From: Rhodopseudomonas sp. AAP120
GTDB taxonomy: Bacteria > Pseudomonadota > Alphaproteobacteria > Rhizobiales > Xanthobacteraceae
Direction: 5' to 3'
Assembly: GCF_001295845.1 (NCBI RefSeq)
Contig: NZ_LJIC01000046.1
Location: forward strand, 20,670 to 84,669
DNA: 64,000 nucleotides
Below, in pieces: positions 51,997-61,213 of this stretch. Each line of letters begins with the position of its first letter. The first letter of the stretch is position 1. The notes below the pieces were generated by a model, which made no database searches, was not told the origin of the DNA, and saw only the letters and a program-made list of their open reading frames with translations. The position numbers and the translations under genes were made by a program.

Positions 51997-54900
51997 ATGC
52001 CCGATTTCTTCATCTCGCGGCCCGTGTTCGCGTGGGTCGTCGCCATCTTCATCATGATCGCCGGCGCGTTGGCGATTCCGTTTCTGCCGGTCGCGCAATA
52101 TCCGAACATCGCCCCGGCCAAGATCTCCGTCACCGCCAACTATCCGGGCGCGTCATCGGAAGAGATCTATCAGGGCGTCGTCCGGCTGATCGAAGACCAA
52201 CTCGCCGGCATTCCCGGTCTGATGTATTTCGAGTCGACCACGGACGCGACCGGCCAGATCTCGATCGAGGTGTCTTTCCAGCCGGGAACGTCGCTGGCGC
52301 AGGCCACTGTGGACGTGCAGAACCGCATCCGCCGCGTGGAGTCGCGGCTGCCCAGCGCCGTGACTCAGCGCGGCATTCTGGTCGACGAGGCGTCGAGCAC
52401 TTTCCTGATGTTCATCTCGGTGCAGTCGATCGACGGATCGCTCGATAGCATCGCGGTCGGCGACTACATCACCCGCAACATCCTCAGCGAGATCCGTCGC
52501 GTCGAGGGGGTCGGCAAGGCGCAGCTGTTCGGCACCCAGCGTTCGATGCGGGTGTGGATCGATCCGGACAAACTGTTCGGCGTCGGGCTCACCGTCAGTG
52601 ACGTTACGGCTGCGATCGCCGCGCAGAACGCGCAGGTCGCGGCGGGGCGGATCGGTGCGATGCCCAACCCGGTTTCGCAGGAAGTCTCGGCGCCGGTGCT
52701 GGTGAAAGGCCAGCTCGGAACGCCGGACGAGTTCGGCGCCATCGTGTTGCGCGCCAACCGCGACGGTTCGTCGGTGCGGCTGCGTGACGTCGCGCGGATC
52801 GAGGTCGGCGGCGAGGACTACAACACCGACAGCCGGCTCAACGGCAAGCCCGCGGCCGCGATCGGCATTCAGCTCTCGGCGACCGCCAACGCACTCGCCA
52901 CCTCGGACGCCGTGACCGCCAAGATGAAGGAGCTCTCGAAGTACTTCCCGAAAGGGATGACCTATGAGATTCCCTACAATACCACGCCATTCATCAAGGC
53001 CTCGATCGAGAAAGTGCTGTACACTCTGGCCGAGGCGATCGCGCTGGTGTTCGTGGTGATGTTCCTGTTTCTGCAGAACATCCGCTACACCCTGATCCCG
53101 ACGCTGGTAGTGCCGATCGCGCTGCTCGGCACCTGCGCGGTGATGTTCGCCACCGGCTTCTCGATCAACGTGCTGACGATGTTCGCGATGGTGCTGGCGA
53201 TCGGCATTCTGGTCGACGACGCGATCGTCGTGGTCGAGAACGTCGAGCGCTTGATGGCGACCGAGAGGCTGTCACCGCGCGAGGCGACCATCAAGGCGAT
53301 GAAGCAGATCAAGGGAGCGATCGTCGGCATCACTTTGGTGCTGACGGCGGTGTTCCTGCCGATGGCGTTTTTTCCGGGCGCGGTCGGTATCATCTATCGG
53401 CAGTTCAGCCTGACCATGGTGGTGTCTATCCTGTTCTCCAGTTTCCTGGCGCTGACCCTGACGCCGGCATTGTGCGCGACGTTCCTGAAGCCGGTGCCGG
53501 AGGATCATCACGAGAAGGCTGGATTCTTCGGCTGGTTCAACCGGACTTTCGCGCGCGTCGCCGGACGCTATCGCAATGGTGTCGGCTGGGCGACCGCGCG
53601 GACCGGGCGGCTGATGGTGGTGTATCTGGCGCTGCTGGCGGGATTGGGCTGGGCCTACCTGCGCCTGCCCGCGGCGTTCCTGCCGACCGAAGACCAGGGC
53701 TATCTGATCGTCGACATGCAGGCGCCGTCGGAAGCGACGCAGACCCGCGCGATGAATTCGATCGAACAGGCCGAGAAGGTGTTCCTCGCCGATCCCAGCG
53801 TTTCGCAAGTCTTCACCGTCTCTGGCTTCAGCTTCTCGGGCAATTCGCAGAGCGCCGCGGTGGCGTTCGTGACTCTCAAGGACTGGAGCGAGCGCGGTCA
53901 CGACAACGCGGGCGCAATCGCCAGGCGAGCCAATGTCGAACTGGCGAAGATCGGCGATGCCGCGGTGATGGCGTTCGAGCCGCCGCCGATCGACGGCCTC
54001 GGCAACTTCACCGGCTTCACCTTCCGCCTGCAGGATCGGGGCAGCCGCGGCACGGCGGCGCTCGAGGATGCCGCGACGCGCCTGACCGCGGCAGGCACCG
54101 CCAGCCCGGTGCTGACCGGTGTGCGGGTCGAGGGCTTGGCCAACTCGGCGCAGTTGCATCTGGTGATCGATCGCGAGAAGGCGAACACGCTCGGCGTATC
54201 GTTCGCCGACATCAACGCGACGATCACCGCGAGCCTCGGTTCGACCTATGTCAACGACTTCCCCAATGCGGGGCGGATGCAGCGTGTCACCATCCAGGCG
54301 CAGGACGATCGGCGGATGCAGGCGGACGATCTGCTCAAGCTGAATGTGCGAAACGCTGCCGGTCGGATGGTGCCGCTGTCGGCGTTCGCGCGGACCGAAT
54401 GGTCGAAGGGGCCGATCCAGGTGATCGGATTCAACGGCTATCCGTCGGTGCGCTTTGCCGGCGATGCCGCGCCGGGCCACTCTTCGGGCGAAGCGATCGC
54501 CGAGATGGAGCGGCTGGCCGGGCAGTTGCCGAGCGGCTTCGGTTTCGAATGGGCCGGGCAGTCGCTGCAGGAAATCCAGTCCGGCAATCAGGCGCCGTTC
54601 CTGCTCGGGCTCAGCGTGCTGTTCGTGTTTCTGCTGCTGGCGGCGCTCTACGAGAGCTGGTCGATCCCGCTGTCGGTGATGCTGGTGGTGCCGCTCGGCA
54701 TCATCGGTGCGCTGCTGGCGGTGATGCTTCGCGACATGCCGAACGACATCTACTTCAAGGTCGGCCTGATCGCGATCATCGGACTGTCCGCCAAGAACGC
54801 GATCCTGATCGTGGAGTTCGCCAAGGATCTGCACGCCGAGGGCAAGTCGCTCCGCGACGCGGCGATCGAGGCGGCCGCGGTGCGCTTCCGGCCGATCATC

Positions 54901-55158
54901 ATGACGTCGCTCGCCTTCATCCTCGGCGTCACGCCCCTGGCATTCGCCACGGGCGTCAGCGCCGGCAGCCAGAACGCGATCGGCACCGGCGTGTTCGGCG
55001 GCATGTTGTCCGCCACCGTGCTGGCGGTGCTGTTCGTTCCGGTGTTCTACGTCTTCGTGCTGCGCAGGGTCGAGCGCAAGGCGTCGGCTGCCGAGGCGAC
55101 CACGCAACGGTCAGAGCCGCCGGATGTGCATCCACAACCGCCTCTCGCGCGATCGTAG
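51997..55158 (+). CDS. RND multidrug efflux permease (AcrB/HAE1 family)
   Basis: 1053-aa proton-driven pump. It begins MPDFFISRPVFAWVVAIFIMIAGALAI, as HAE1 permeases do. Membrane helices 4 and 10 carry the expected charged residues (AIGILVDDAIVVVENVERLM with the Asp pair; IAIIGLSAKNAILIVEFAKDL with the Lys). Large periplasmic loops follow helices 1 and 7. It lies 12 bases after the adaptor gene and ends 130 bases before flgH converges. Substrates cannot be inferred. Confidence 0.95.
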   Translation: MPDFFISRPVFAWVVAIFIMIAGALAIPFLPVAQYPNIAPAKISVTANYPGASSEEIYQGVVRLIEDQLAGIPGLMYFESTTDATGQISIEVSFQPGTSLAQATVDVQNRIRRVESRLPSAVTQRGILVDEASSTFLMFISVQSIDGSLDSIAVGDYITRNILSEIRRVEGVGKAQLFGTQRSMRVWIDPDKLFGVGLTVSDVTAAIAAQNAQVAAGRIGAMPNPVSQEVSAPVLVKGQLGTPDEFGAIVLRANRDGSSVRLRDVARIEVGGEDYNTDSRLNGKPAAAIGIQLSATANALATSDAVTAKMKELSKYFPKGMTYEIPYNTTPFIKASIEKVLYTLAEAIALVFVVMFLFLQNIRYTLIPTLVVPIALLGTCAVMFATGFSINVLTMFAMVLAIGILVDDAIVVVENVERLMATERLSPREATIKAMKQIKGAIVGITLVLTAVFLPMAFFPGAVGIIYRQFSLTMVVSILFSSFLALTLTPALCATFLKPVPEDHHEKAGFFGWFNRTFARVAGRYRNGVGWATARTGRLMVVYLALLAGLGWAYLRLPAAFLPTEDQGYLIVDMQAPSEATQTRAMNSIEQAEKVFLADPSVSQVFTVSGFSFSGNSQSAAVAFVTLKDWSERGHDNAGAIARRANVELAKIGDAAVMAFEPPPIDGLGNFTGFTFRLQDRGSRGTAALEDAATRLTAAGTASPVLTGVRVEGLANSAQLHLVIDREKANTLGVSFADINATITASLGSTYVNDFPNAGRMQRVTIQAQDDRRMQADDLLKLNVRNAAGRMVPLSAFARTEWSKGPIQVIGFNGYPSVRFAGDAAPGHSSGEAIAEMERLAGQLPSGFGFEWAGQSLQEIQSGNQAPFLLGLSVLFVFLLLAALYESWSIPLSVMLVVPLGIIGALLAVMLRDMPNDIYFKVGLIAIIGLSAKNAILIVEFAKDLHAEGKSLRDAAIEAAAVRFRPIIMTSLAFILGVTPLAFATGVSAGSQNAIGTGVFGGMLSATVLAVLFVPVFYVFVLRRVERKASAAEATTQRSEPPDVHPQPPLARS

Positions 55159-55187
55159 CGACGGCCTCCGCCGCTCGCCGAAAAGGC

Positions 55188-55226
55188 CGCGGCCTCCGTC
55201 CGGAGGGAGAGCCGGAGGAGGCCGCG
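55188..55226. terminator. Hairpin between RND permease and flgH
   Basis: CGCGGCCTCC pairs with GGAGGCCGCG (ten pairs), and the 19-base interior can pair partly. It lies between converging operons, a fitting place for a two-way terminator, but lacks a T tract. Confidence 0.55.
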
Positions 55227-55290
55227 TTGGAACACCTGACCGCGCCTAGGTTCGCGGTCGGGTGTGGGAGCTCTTGTCGGATCGTGATGA

Positions 55291-56058
55291 TTAGAACGGC
55301 AGCAGCACGTCCATCACCTGTGAGCCGTAGCGCGGCTGCTGCACGTCGGTGATCTGGCCGCGACCGCCATAAGCTATACGGGCCTGTGCGATCTTGCTGC
55401 TGTCGATGGTGTTGTCGCTCTGGATGTCTTCCGGCCGGACGATGCCGGCGACGATCAGTTCGCGGACTTCGAAGTTGACGCGGATTTCCTGCTTGCCCTC
55501 GACCACCAGGTTGCCGTTCGGCAGCACCTGCGTCACCACCGCGGCGACGCTGGTCTGCAAGGCTTCCTGCCGCTGCACCGAACCCTTGCCGTCGCTGGTG
55601 GAGGTCGAGTCGGTGGTCAGGATGCGGCCCGGCAGCACCGCGGCGGCGGGCGCCGTGATGGTCTTGCTGCCGATGAAATCGGTGATGCCGGAGTCCTCGG
55701 TGTTTTTCCGGCTGCGCTGGGTCTCATTGGCGATGTTGGCCTTGTCGGTGAAGTTCACCGTCACCGTCATGATGTCACCGACCTTGGCGGCACGCTGATC
55801 GCGGAAGAACGCGCGCGAGCCGTTCCGCCACAGCGAGTTGGCGTTGTAGGACGCGACCTCCGGCTTCGGCATCGGCATCTGCACCGGCTTGTAGCCGGGC
55901 TGCGTCGTCGGATTTTCGATCGCGCTCAGCGCCGGCCGCTCGCCGATCGAAGCGAGCCGGTCGATCGAGGAGCAGCCGCCGGCGAGACCGCCTGTCCCGA
56001 CGAGTGCGGTGATCAGGACGATGCGGTTGATTGGGGCGAACTTGAACATTGAACTCAC
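55291..56058 (-). CDS. flgH: Flagellar L-ring lipoprotein FlgH
   Basis: 255-aa outer-membrane L-ring subunit. Lipoprotein signal with lipobox LAGGC, then the FlgH core: NSLWRNGSRAFFRDQRAAKVGDIMTVTVNFTDKANIANETQR, LPNGNLVVEGKQEIRVNFEVRELIVAGIVRPEDI, and the end GRGQITDVQQPRYGSQVMDVLLPF. Start is GTG overlapping the flgA stop (GTGA); an ATG three codons later is an alternative. Last gene of flgF-flgG-flgA-flgH. Confidence 0.95.
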   Translation of the reverse strand: MSSMFKFAPINRIVLITALVGTGGLAGGCSSIDRLASIGERPALSAIENPTTQPGYKPVQMPMPKPEVASYNANSLWRNGSRAFFRDQRAAKVGDIMTVTVNFTDKANIANETQRSRKNTEDSGITDFIGSKTITAPAAAVLPGRILTTDSTSTSDGKGSVQRQEALQTSVAAVVTQVLPNGNLVVEGKQEIRVNFEVRELIVAGIVRPEDIQSDNTIDSSKIAQARIAYGGRGQITDVQQPRYGSQVMDVLLPF

Positions 56059-57131
56059 TCGGGCTTCGCGGAGGCGGACGTTCGGGCGATGGCGGGTTCG
56101 GGTGTGGTGGCCGGTGCAGCGCTGGCGAGGACGCGCGGCACCGCGACCGACACCATCACCTGGCCGCGTCCGACGACGGTCGCGGTCACGGTGCGCTTGG
56201 ATTGCAGATTGAGCACGTTGATGACGTCGCCTTCGGTACCGGTTTCCAGCGCCTTGCCGCGCGAAGTGAGATAGATGCCGGCGGCCTGGTAGATCAGCGT
56301 CACGCCCTGGTCGCGCGTGACCAGATCGGGCTTGGAAAGGTCGGCGGTGCGCAGGATCTGGCCGCCGCGCAGGGTACGTCGGGTTTGCATGCCGAGCGCG
56401 GCGTCGTACGCCACCGTATCGGAGGCGATTTCCGCTTTCGGCCGGCGCTCGATCGCGAGGTCGGAAGCCTTGATGACTTCATTGCGTTCGACCGGCCGGG
56501 TCAGCACCGTCACCTTGGCGGTTTCCACCACCGTCCCGGTGGCGCGCAGCCGCACCGGGGCGGCATCGGCGCCCCCGGCGATCTCGAAGCTGAAGTCGAA
56601 GCGGCCGCTGCGACGGTCGAAACGATCGGCAACGAGTTGCGGCGCGCCGTCGAAGTTGGCTGGCAGGGTGCGCGCTTCGATCTCGCGGTCCCAGCTCAGC
56701 GCCAGGTCCTCGGCCTCACCGAAGCCGTGGCGCCGCTGCAGCGTGTCGATCACCTGCTGTTCGATTTCCTTCGCCGGCAGATTGCGGGCGAGGCGCGTCA
56801 CGGTGACTTCGCGGATGTCGCGTGTATCCACGCCGATTACTTGATGAGCGCGTAGCGCGGCGATCACCGCCGCGGTCGACAGGGCACCGGTCGTGCCCAG
56901 ATCGGGCGCGCGATACACTGGAATCTGCGCGGCGACACCAGCATTTTCGATCAGGTCGCCGATCCGCACCAGTTCGTCGGACACATCGATATGGGCGCGC
57001 AGCACCGGCGTGCGCAGGACTTCTTCGATCTGCGGCGACAGTGCGGGCACCGCAGCCGGTGCAGCGGGTTCGGCTGCGACGGCCGCGAGCGGCGCGGTGA
57101 GCAGGGCGGCGGCGAGGAGCGAGCGGATCAT
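56055..57131 (-). CDS. flgA: P-ring assembly chaperone FlgA
   Basis: 358 aa, periplasmic chaperone for FlgI. Signal peptide (SLLAAALLTAPLAAVAA), then a poorly conserved middle, and a C-terminal SAF-type domain (VLTRPVERNEVIKASDLAIERRPKAE..., QTRRTLRGGQILRTADLSKPDLVTRDQGVTLIYQAAGIYLTSRGKALETG). Longer than enteric FlgA (about 219) because of the N-terminal half, as in other alphaproteobacteria. It follows flgG by 12 bases and overlaps flgH by 4. Confidence 0.93.
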   Translation of the reverse strand: MIRSLLAAALLTAPLAAVAAEPAAPAAVPALSPQIEEVLRTPVLRAHIDVSDELVRIGDLIENAGVAAQIPVYRAPDLGTTGALSTAAVIAALRAHQVIGVDTRDIREVTVTRLARNLPAKEIEQQVIDTLQRRHGFGEAEDLALSWDREIEARTLPANFDGAPQLVADRFDRRSGRFDFSFEIAGGADAAPVRLRATGTVVETAKVTVLTRPVERNEVIKASDLAIERRPKAEIASDTVAYDAALGMQTRRTLRGGQILRTADLSKPDLVTRDQGVTLIYQAAGIYLTSRGKALETGTEGDVINVLNLQSKRTVTATVVGRGQVMVSVAVPRVLASAAPATTPEPAIARTSASAKPE

Positions 57132-57143
57132 CGGTCAACTCCC

Positions 57144-57932
57144 TCAGCGGAACATGTTGGAGGTGGATTGCAGCATCTGGTCGGCGGCGCTGACGACCTT
57201 GGCGTTCATCTCGTAAGCGCGCTGCGCGGCGATCAGGTCGGAGATCTCGTTGACGACCTCGACGTTGGCCTGTTCGAGCGTCTTCTGCATGATGTCGCCG
57301 AGACCGTCGTTGGTGGCGATGCCATCCTGCGGCGGTCCGGAAGCCTGCGTCTCGAGGAACAGATTGTCGCCCTCCGGCTGCAAGCCGGTCTTGTTGATGA
57401 AGCGCGTCAGGCCGATCTGACCGATCACGGTCGGCGTGGTCGAACCGGAGACCGTCACCGAGACCTGACCATTGCTGGCCACCGTGATGCCGTAGGCGCC
57501 GTTCGGGATGGTGATGGTCGGCTGCACCGGATTGCCGCCGGCGGTCACGACGCGGCCGGTGTTGTCGGTGGTGAACGAGCCGTCGCGGGTATAGCGGAAC
57601 GTGCCGTCCGGCATCTGGATCTTGAAGAAGCCCTCGCCGCGAACCGCGAGGTCGAGGTCGTTGCCGGTTGTCGACAGCGTACCCTGCGTCATCAGCCGCG
57701 GCGTGCCGACGGTCTTGACGCCGCCCCCGATATCGACGCCGACCGGGATGATCGTACCCTGGTCCGACGCCTGCGCGCCGACGCGGCGGACGTGATCGTA
57801 GATCAGATCCTGAAACTGTGCGGTCTGCTTCTTGAAGCCGGTCGTCCGCATGTTGGCGATGTTGTTGGAGATCACCTGGACGTTGAGCTCCTGAGCGGCC
57901 ATGCCGGTCGCTGCGGTGTAGAGTGCGCGCAT
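57144..57932 (-). CDS. flgG: Distal rod protein FlgG
   Basis: 262 aa, normal length. N-terminus MRALYTAATGMAAQELNVQVISNNIANMRTTGFKK and C-terminus VNVVNEISDLIAAQRAYEMNAKVVSAADQML-type (here EVVNEISDLIAAQRAYEMNAKVVSAADQMLQSTSNMFR) are characteristic of FlgG. Second gene of the operon, 11 bases after flgF. Confidence 0.97.
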   Translation of the reverse strand: MRALYTAATGMAAQELNVQVISNNIANMRTTGFKKQTAQFQDLIYDHVRRVGAQASDQGTIIPVGVDIGGGVKTVGTPRLMTQGTLSTTGNDLDLAVRGEGFFKIQMPDGTFRYTRDGSFTTDNTGRVVTAGGNPVQPTITIPNGAYGITVASNGQVSVTVSGSTTPTVIGQIGLTRFINKTGLQPEGDNLFLETQASGPPQDGIATNDGLGDIMQKTLEQANVEVVNEISDLIAAQRAYEMNAKVVSAADQMLQSTSNMFR

Positions 57933-57943
57933 CTCAGGTCTCC

Positions 57944-58705
57944 TTACGCCGGCACATCAGCGAGCCGCTCGATCGCGGTCTTCTGCAGATCGCCTTCCTG
58001 CTGCAGCAGCGAGGCGACGGACTGGTAGGAGCGGGTGACGGCGATCATCCGCGACATCTCGGAGACGGAATTGACGTTCGACTTCTCGACGAAGCCCTGG
58101 CGGACGGCCGCCTTGGTATCCGGCGCGCCAGGATCGTTGGTGGCGGCGAACAGGTTGCCGCCCTGCTTCTCCAGGCTCTGCGGCCTTGCGAACGACACCA
58201 GCCGCAGCTTGCCGCGCAGCGAGTCGATGGTGGCGGTGCCCTCGAGCACGCTGACATTGCCGTCGGCCGCGATGTTGATCGCCTTGTCGGTCGGCTGAAA
58301 CACGATCGGGCCCGAATTGCCGAGCACCGGATAACCCGAGGCGTTGACCAGCTGGCCCTGCGGATTGATTGTCAGCTTGCCGTCGCGGGTGTAGCGCTCG
58401 CCTGCCGGCGTCTGCACCACCAGGAAGGCCGAGCCGTCGATCGCGATGTCGAGCGGGTTCTTGGTTTCCTCCAGCGGACCGGAGGAGAAGTCGTGATAGG
58501 CGGCGCGGTCCTGCACGAAGCTGACGCGGCGGTCCGGCGACGGGAAATTGTCTTCATGCGCTCCGGTGTTCAGGAATTCCTGAAACATCGAGCGCTCGGC
58601 CTTGAAGCCGTTGGTATTGATGTTCGCCAGGTTGTTCGCGACGACATCCATCTGTCGTTCGAGCACGACCTGCCGCGACAAGCCGACCAGAAGCGTATTC
58701 TGCAT
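57944..58705 (-). CDS. flgF: Proximal rod protein FlgF
   Basis: 253 aa. N-terminus LLVGLSRQVVLERQMDVVANNLANINTNGFKAERSMF and C-terminus SVSEMSRMIAVTRSYQSVASLLQQEGDLQKTAIERLADVPA fit FlgF; NPLDIAIDGSAFLVVQTPAGERYTRDG is the rod-family middle motif. First gene of flgF-G-A-H, with a sigma-54-type promoter about 100 bases upstream. Confidence 0.95.
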   Translation of the reverse strand: MQNTLLVGLSRQVVLERQMDVVANNLANINTNGFKAERSMFQEFLNTGAHEDNFPSPDRRVSFVQDRAAYHDFSSGPLEETKNPLDIAIDGSAFLVVQTPAGERYTRDGKLTINPQGQLVNASGYPVLGNSGPIVFQPTDKAINIAADGNVSVLEGTATIDSLRGKLRLVSFARPQSLEKQGGNLFAATNDPGAPDTKAAVRQGFVEKSNVNSVSEMSRMIAVTRSYQSVASLLQQEGDLQKTAIERLADVPA

Positions 58706-59066
58706 CGGTGGTTCTCCCTTTAAGGATCCGCCTCCAGTCCTCCCAGACCTTCAGTGGATCTCCGTGAACCGGCGCTCTCCCAAGCGCTGGTTCGCCCCTT
58801 GGTCTAGCGAGGGTCGTGCCAACCCGCAAATTATCGTCTTTTCAATGCTTTATCGATTCTAGGAGAGGCGCGGAGGTCGGCAATAAGGACTTGTTGACCA
58901 TGTTGCCCGGCAAAAACTTCCTAGCGGGAGCCGGTCTGGAAAGGTTCCGTTAACCATTGCGACATTAGCGTCAGGCAATCAGGGCTCGAGGCGCTGGCGG
59001 CTTTAGTATCGCGTTAACGGTTCGCCTGGACGGCACATCGGCTCTTCTTGCAGGCGGACGCGGCCG
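58706..59066. promoter_or_regulatory. Intergenic region between divergent flgF and fliL (361 bases)
   Basis: No gene seen. It holds the reverse-strand sigma-54-type promoter (58807-58822). On the fliL side it holds the CtrA half-site TTAACCAT at 58950-58957 and a further TTAACGG at 59014-59020. No sigma-54 site was found toward fliL, so fliL-fliM may be controlled by CtrA, as class II genes are in Caulobacter. Confidence 0.55.
58807..58822 (-). promoter_or_regulatory. Sigma-54-type promoter of flgF-flgG-flgA-flgH
   Basis: On the reverse strand: TTGGCAC-GACCC-TCGC, GG and GC ten bases apart. Perfect -24; the -12 has TCGC in place of TTGC. Confidence 0.75.
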
Positions 59067-59570
59067 ATGGCGGATACAGAGAAACCGGAAGAAGGCGCCG
59101 AGGGCGCCGAAGGCGCTGCGCCGAAAAGCAAGAAGAAGCTGATCATCATCGCCGCGGCGGCTCTGCTGCTGGTTGGAGGCGGCGGTGGCGGCGCGTGGTT
59201 CTTCCTGTTCAAGGGGCACGGTGCCGAAAAGGATCACGCCGAGCACGTCGAGAAGGTGAAGCCGCCGAATTTCGTCGAGGTACCCGAGATCATGGTCAAT
59301 CTCGCCGGCTCTCCGGGCGAGCGGGTGCAGTATCTCAAGGCCAAGATCGTGCTCGAGGTGAAGGACGACAAGCTCGCCGAGCAGATCAAGCCGACGATGC
59401 CGCGGATCACCGACCTGTTTCAGACGTACCTACGCGAACTGCGCTCGAACGACCTCAACGGTTCGGTCGGGATGTTTCGGATGAAGGAAGAGCTGACCCG
59501 CCGGGTCAACGTCGCGATCGCGCCTGCTCAGGTGAACGCGGTGCTGTTCAAGGAAGTGCTGGTGCAGTGA
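59067..59570 (+). CDS. fliL: Flagellar basal-body protein FliL
   Basis: 167 aa, single-pass inner-membrane protein near the stator. A charged N-terminus (EKPEEGAEGAEGAAPKSKKK) precedes the membrane helix (LIIIAAAALLLVGGGGGGAWFFLF, about 26-49), then the periplasmic FliL domain (FVEVPEIMVNLAGSPGERVQYLKAKIVLEVKD...MPRITDLFQTYLRELRSNDLNG) ending in VNAVLFKEVLVQ. First of fliL-fliM-DUF6468-motE; fliM starts 6 bases after it. Confidence 0.95.
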   Translation: MADTEKPEEGAEGAEGAAPKSKKKLIIIAAAALLLVGGGGGGAWFFLFKGHGAEKDHAEHVEKVKPPNFVEVPEIMVNLAGSPGERVQYLKAKIVLEVKDDKLAEQIKPTMPRITDLFQTYLRELRSNDLNGSVGMFRMKEELTRRVNVAIAPAQVNAVLFKEVLVQ

Positions 59571-59576
59571 GCTGAC

Positions 59577-60779
59577 ATGGCCGGCCAGGAACAACTCGAC
59601 CAGGACGCCATCGCCGCCCAATGGGAAGCGTCGATGGCCTCGGAAGATCCCGAGGCCGCAGCGAAGGCGGCGCAGGAGAACGAACTTACCGGGACGATGG
59701 CGGAGCAATGGGCCGCCATGGTCGACGACGGCGGCCGCGATCTCGGTGGCGGCAAGAACGGCGGCGAGCGCGTGCTGTCGCAGGAGGAGATCGACAATCT
59801 CCTCGGCTTCAGCGTCGGCGAGGTCAATCTCGACGAGAACTCGGGCATTCGCGCGATCATCGACTCGGCGATGGTCTCCTACGAGCGTCTGCCGATGCTC
59901 GAAATCGTGTTCGACCGCCTGGTGCGGTTGATGACGACGAGCCTGCGCAATTTCACCTCCGACAACGTCGAAGTCTCGCTCGATCGCATCACCTCGGTGC
60001 GGTTCGGCGACTACATGAACTCGATCCCGCTACCGGCGGTGCTGTGCGTGTTCAAGGCCGAGGAGTGGCAGAACTTCGGACTCGCCACCGTCGACTCCAG
60101 CCTGATCTATTCGATGATCGACGTCCTGCTCGGCGGCCGGCGCGGCCAGGCATCGCTGCGGATCGAAGGGCGGCCGTACACGACGATCGAAACCAACCTG
60201 GTGAAGCGGCTGCTCGAGGTCGTACTCGCCGACGCCGAGCAGGCGTTCCGGCCGCTGTCGCCGGTGGCATTCTCGATCGACCGGCTCGAGACCAACCCGC
60301 GCTTCGCCGCGATCAGCCGCCCGGCCAACGCCGCCATCCTGGTCCGCCTGCACATCGACATGGAAGACCGGGGCGGCAATATCGAACTGCTGCTGCCCTA
60401 CGCCACGATCGAACCGATCCGCGGCGTGCTGATGCAGATGTTCATGGGCGAAAAATTCGGCCGTGATCAGGTCTGGGAAGGTCACCTCGCGACCGAGATC
60501 GGCCAAGCGGATATTTCGGTCGACGCCGTGCTGTACGAAGCCGAGGTGCCGCTCAAGCAACTGATGGCCCTGCAGGTCGGCGACACGCTGCCGCTGGAGC
60601 TGCGCGCAGATGCGCTGGTCGCGGTGCGCTGCGGCAACGTCACTCTGACAGAAGGGCGGATGGGTCGCGTCGGCGACCGCGTCGCCATTCGCGTCACCAA
60701 ACCCCTGCGCAAGCCGGTCACGACCTACGCGATGTTCGAACGGACCGACGAGCAAAGCAAAATGATGGAGGCACAATGA
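59577..60779 (+). CDS. fliM: Flagellar motor switch protein FliM
   Basis: 400-aa C-ring switch protein that binds CheY-P and controls rotation. VLSQEEIDNLLGF is the conserved motif at the start of the FliM core (about 62-75). The middle domain (MLEIVFDRLVRLMTTSLRNFTSDNVEVSLDRITSVRFGDYMNSIPLP) and the SpoA-type C-terminus (PLKQLMALQVGDTLPLELRADALVAVRCGNVTLTEGRMGRVGDRVAIRVTKP) follow. An acidic 60-residue N-terminal extension precedes the core, and no clear enteric CheY-binding start (LSQAEIDALL at residue 2) is seen. Overlaps the next gene as ATGA. Confidence 0.96.
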   Translation: MAGQEQLDQDAIAAQWEASMASEDPEAAAKAAQENELTGTMAEQWAAMVDDGGRDLGGGKNGGERVLSQEEIDNLLGFSVGEVNLDENSGIRAIIDSAMVSYERLPMLEIVFDRLVRLMTTSLRNFTSDNVEVSLDRITSVRFGDYMNSIPLPAVLCVFKAEEWQNFGLATVDSSLIYSMIDVLLGGRRGQASLRIEGRPYTTIETNLVKRLLEVVLADAEQAFRPLSPVAFSIDRLETNPRFAAISRPANAAILVRLHIDMEDRGGNIELLLPYATIEPIRGVLMQMFMGEKFGRDQVWEGHLATEIGQADISVDAVLYEAEVPLKQLMALQVGDTLPLELRADALVAVRCGNVTLTEGRMGRVGDRVAIRVTKPLRKPVTTYAMFERTDEQSKMMEAQ

Positions 60780-61213
60780 GCCATACCCTGGGACTCGTCA
60801 TCGAAAGCCTCGTCGCCGTCCTGTTGCTGCTGACGATTGGTTATTGCTGGCTGCTCAACAAGCGGCTGCTGCGCCTCAAGGCCGACGAGCAGTCGCTGAA
60901 GGCGACGATCGGCGAACTGATTACCGTCACCGAGATCGCCGAGCGCGCGATCGGCGGGCTCAAACTCACGGTTCGCGAGGTCAACGAGAACCTCGGCCGC
61001 GATATCGCCTCGGCGAGCGCGATGTCGGAGCATCTCAAGAAGCAACTCGCCGAAGGCGACAACGTGCTGCGCAGGCTGTCCAAGATCGTCGCTGCCGCGC
61101 GGCCGTCGTCGGAGCAGCCCGATGCGCAGCCGACGCTCTCGGCCGCGCGCGCCAACGCCGCGGCGGCTGAAGCCTTCGCCGAACGGCGACGACACAGCGG
61201 CCTCGCTGCATGA
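60776..61213 (+). CDS. DUF6468 family flagellar-cluster protein
   Basis: 145 aa: one N-terminal membrane helix (LGLVIESLVAVLLLLTIGYCWLLN), then a long coiled coil (KRLLRLKADEQSLKATIGELITVTEIAERAIGGLKLTVREVNENLGRDIA). It overlaps fliM and motE by ATGA at both ends, so it is co-translated with motor genes. I recall this type as DUF6468, found between fliM and the motE gene in alphaproteobacteria. No function is established; a motor-associated role is inferred from context. Confidence 0.8.
   Translation: MSHTLGLVIESLVAVLLLLTIGYCWLLNKRLLRLKADEQSLKATIGELITVTEIAERAIGGLKLTVREVNENLGRDIASASAMSEHLKKQLAEGDNVLRRLSKIVAAARPSSEQPDAQPTLSAARANAAAAEAFAERRRHSGLAA

Noticed and set aside
53272..55107. A 611-codon open frame on the minus strand opposite the RND permease
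   Set aside because: Shadow of a conserved pump gene; low-complexity Arg/His/Gln composition.
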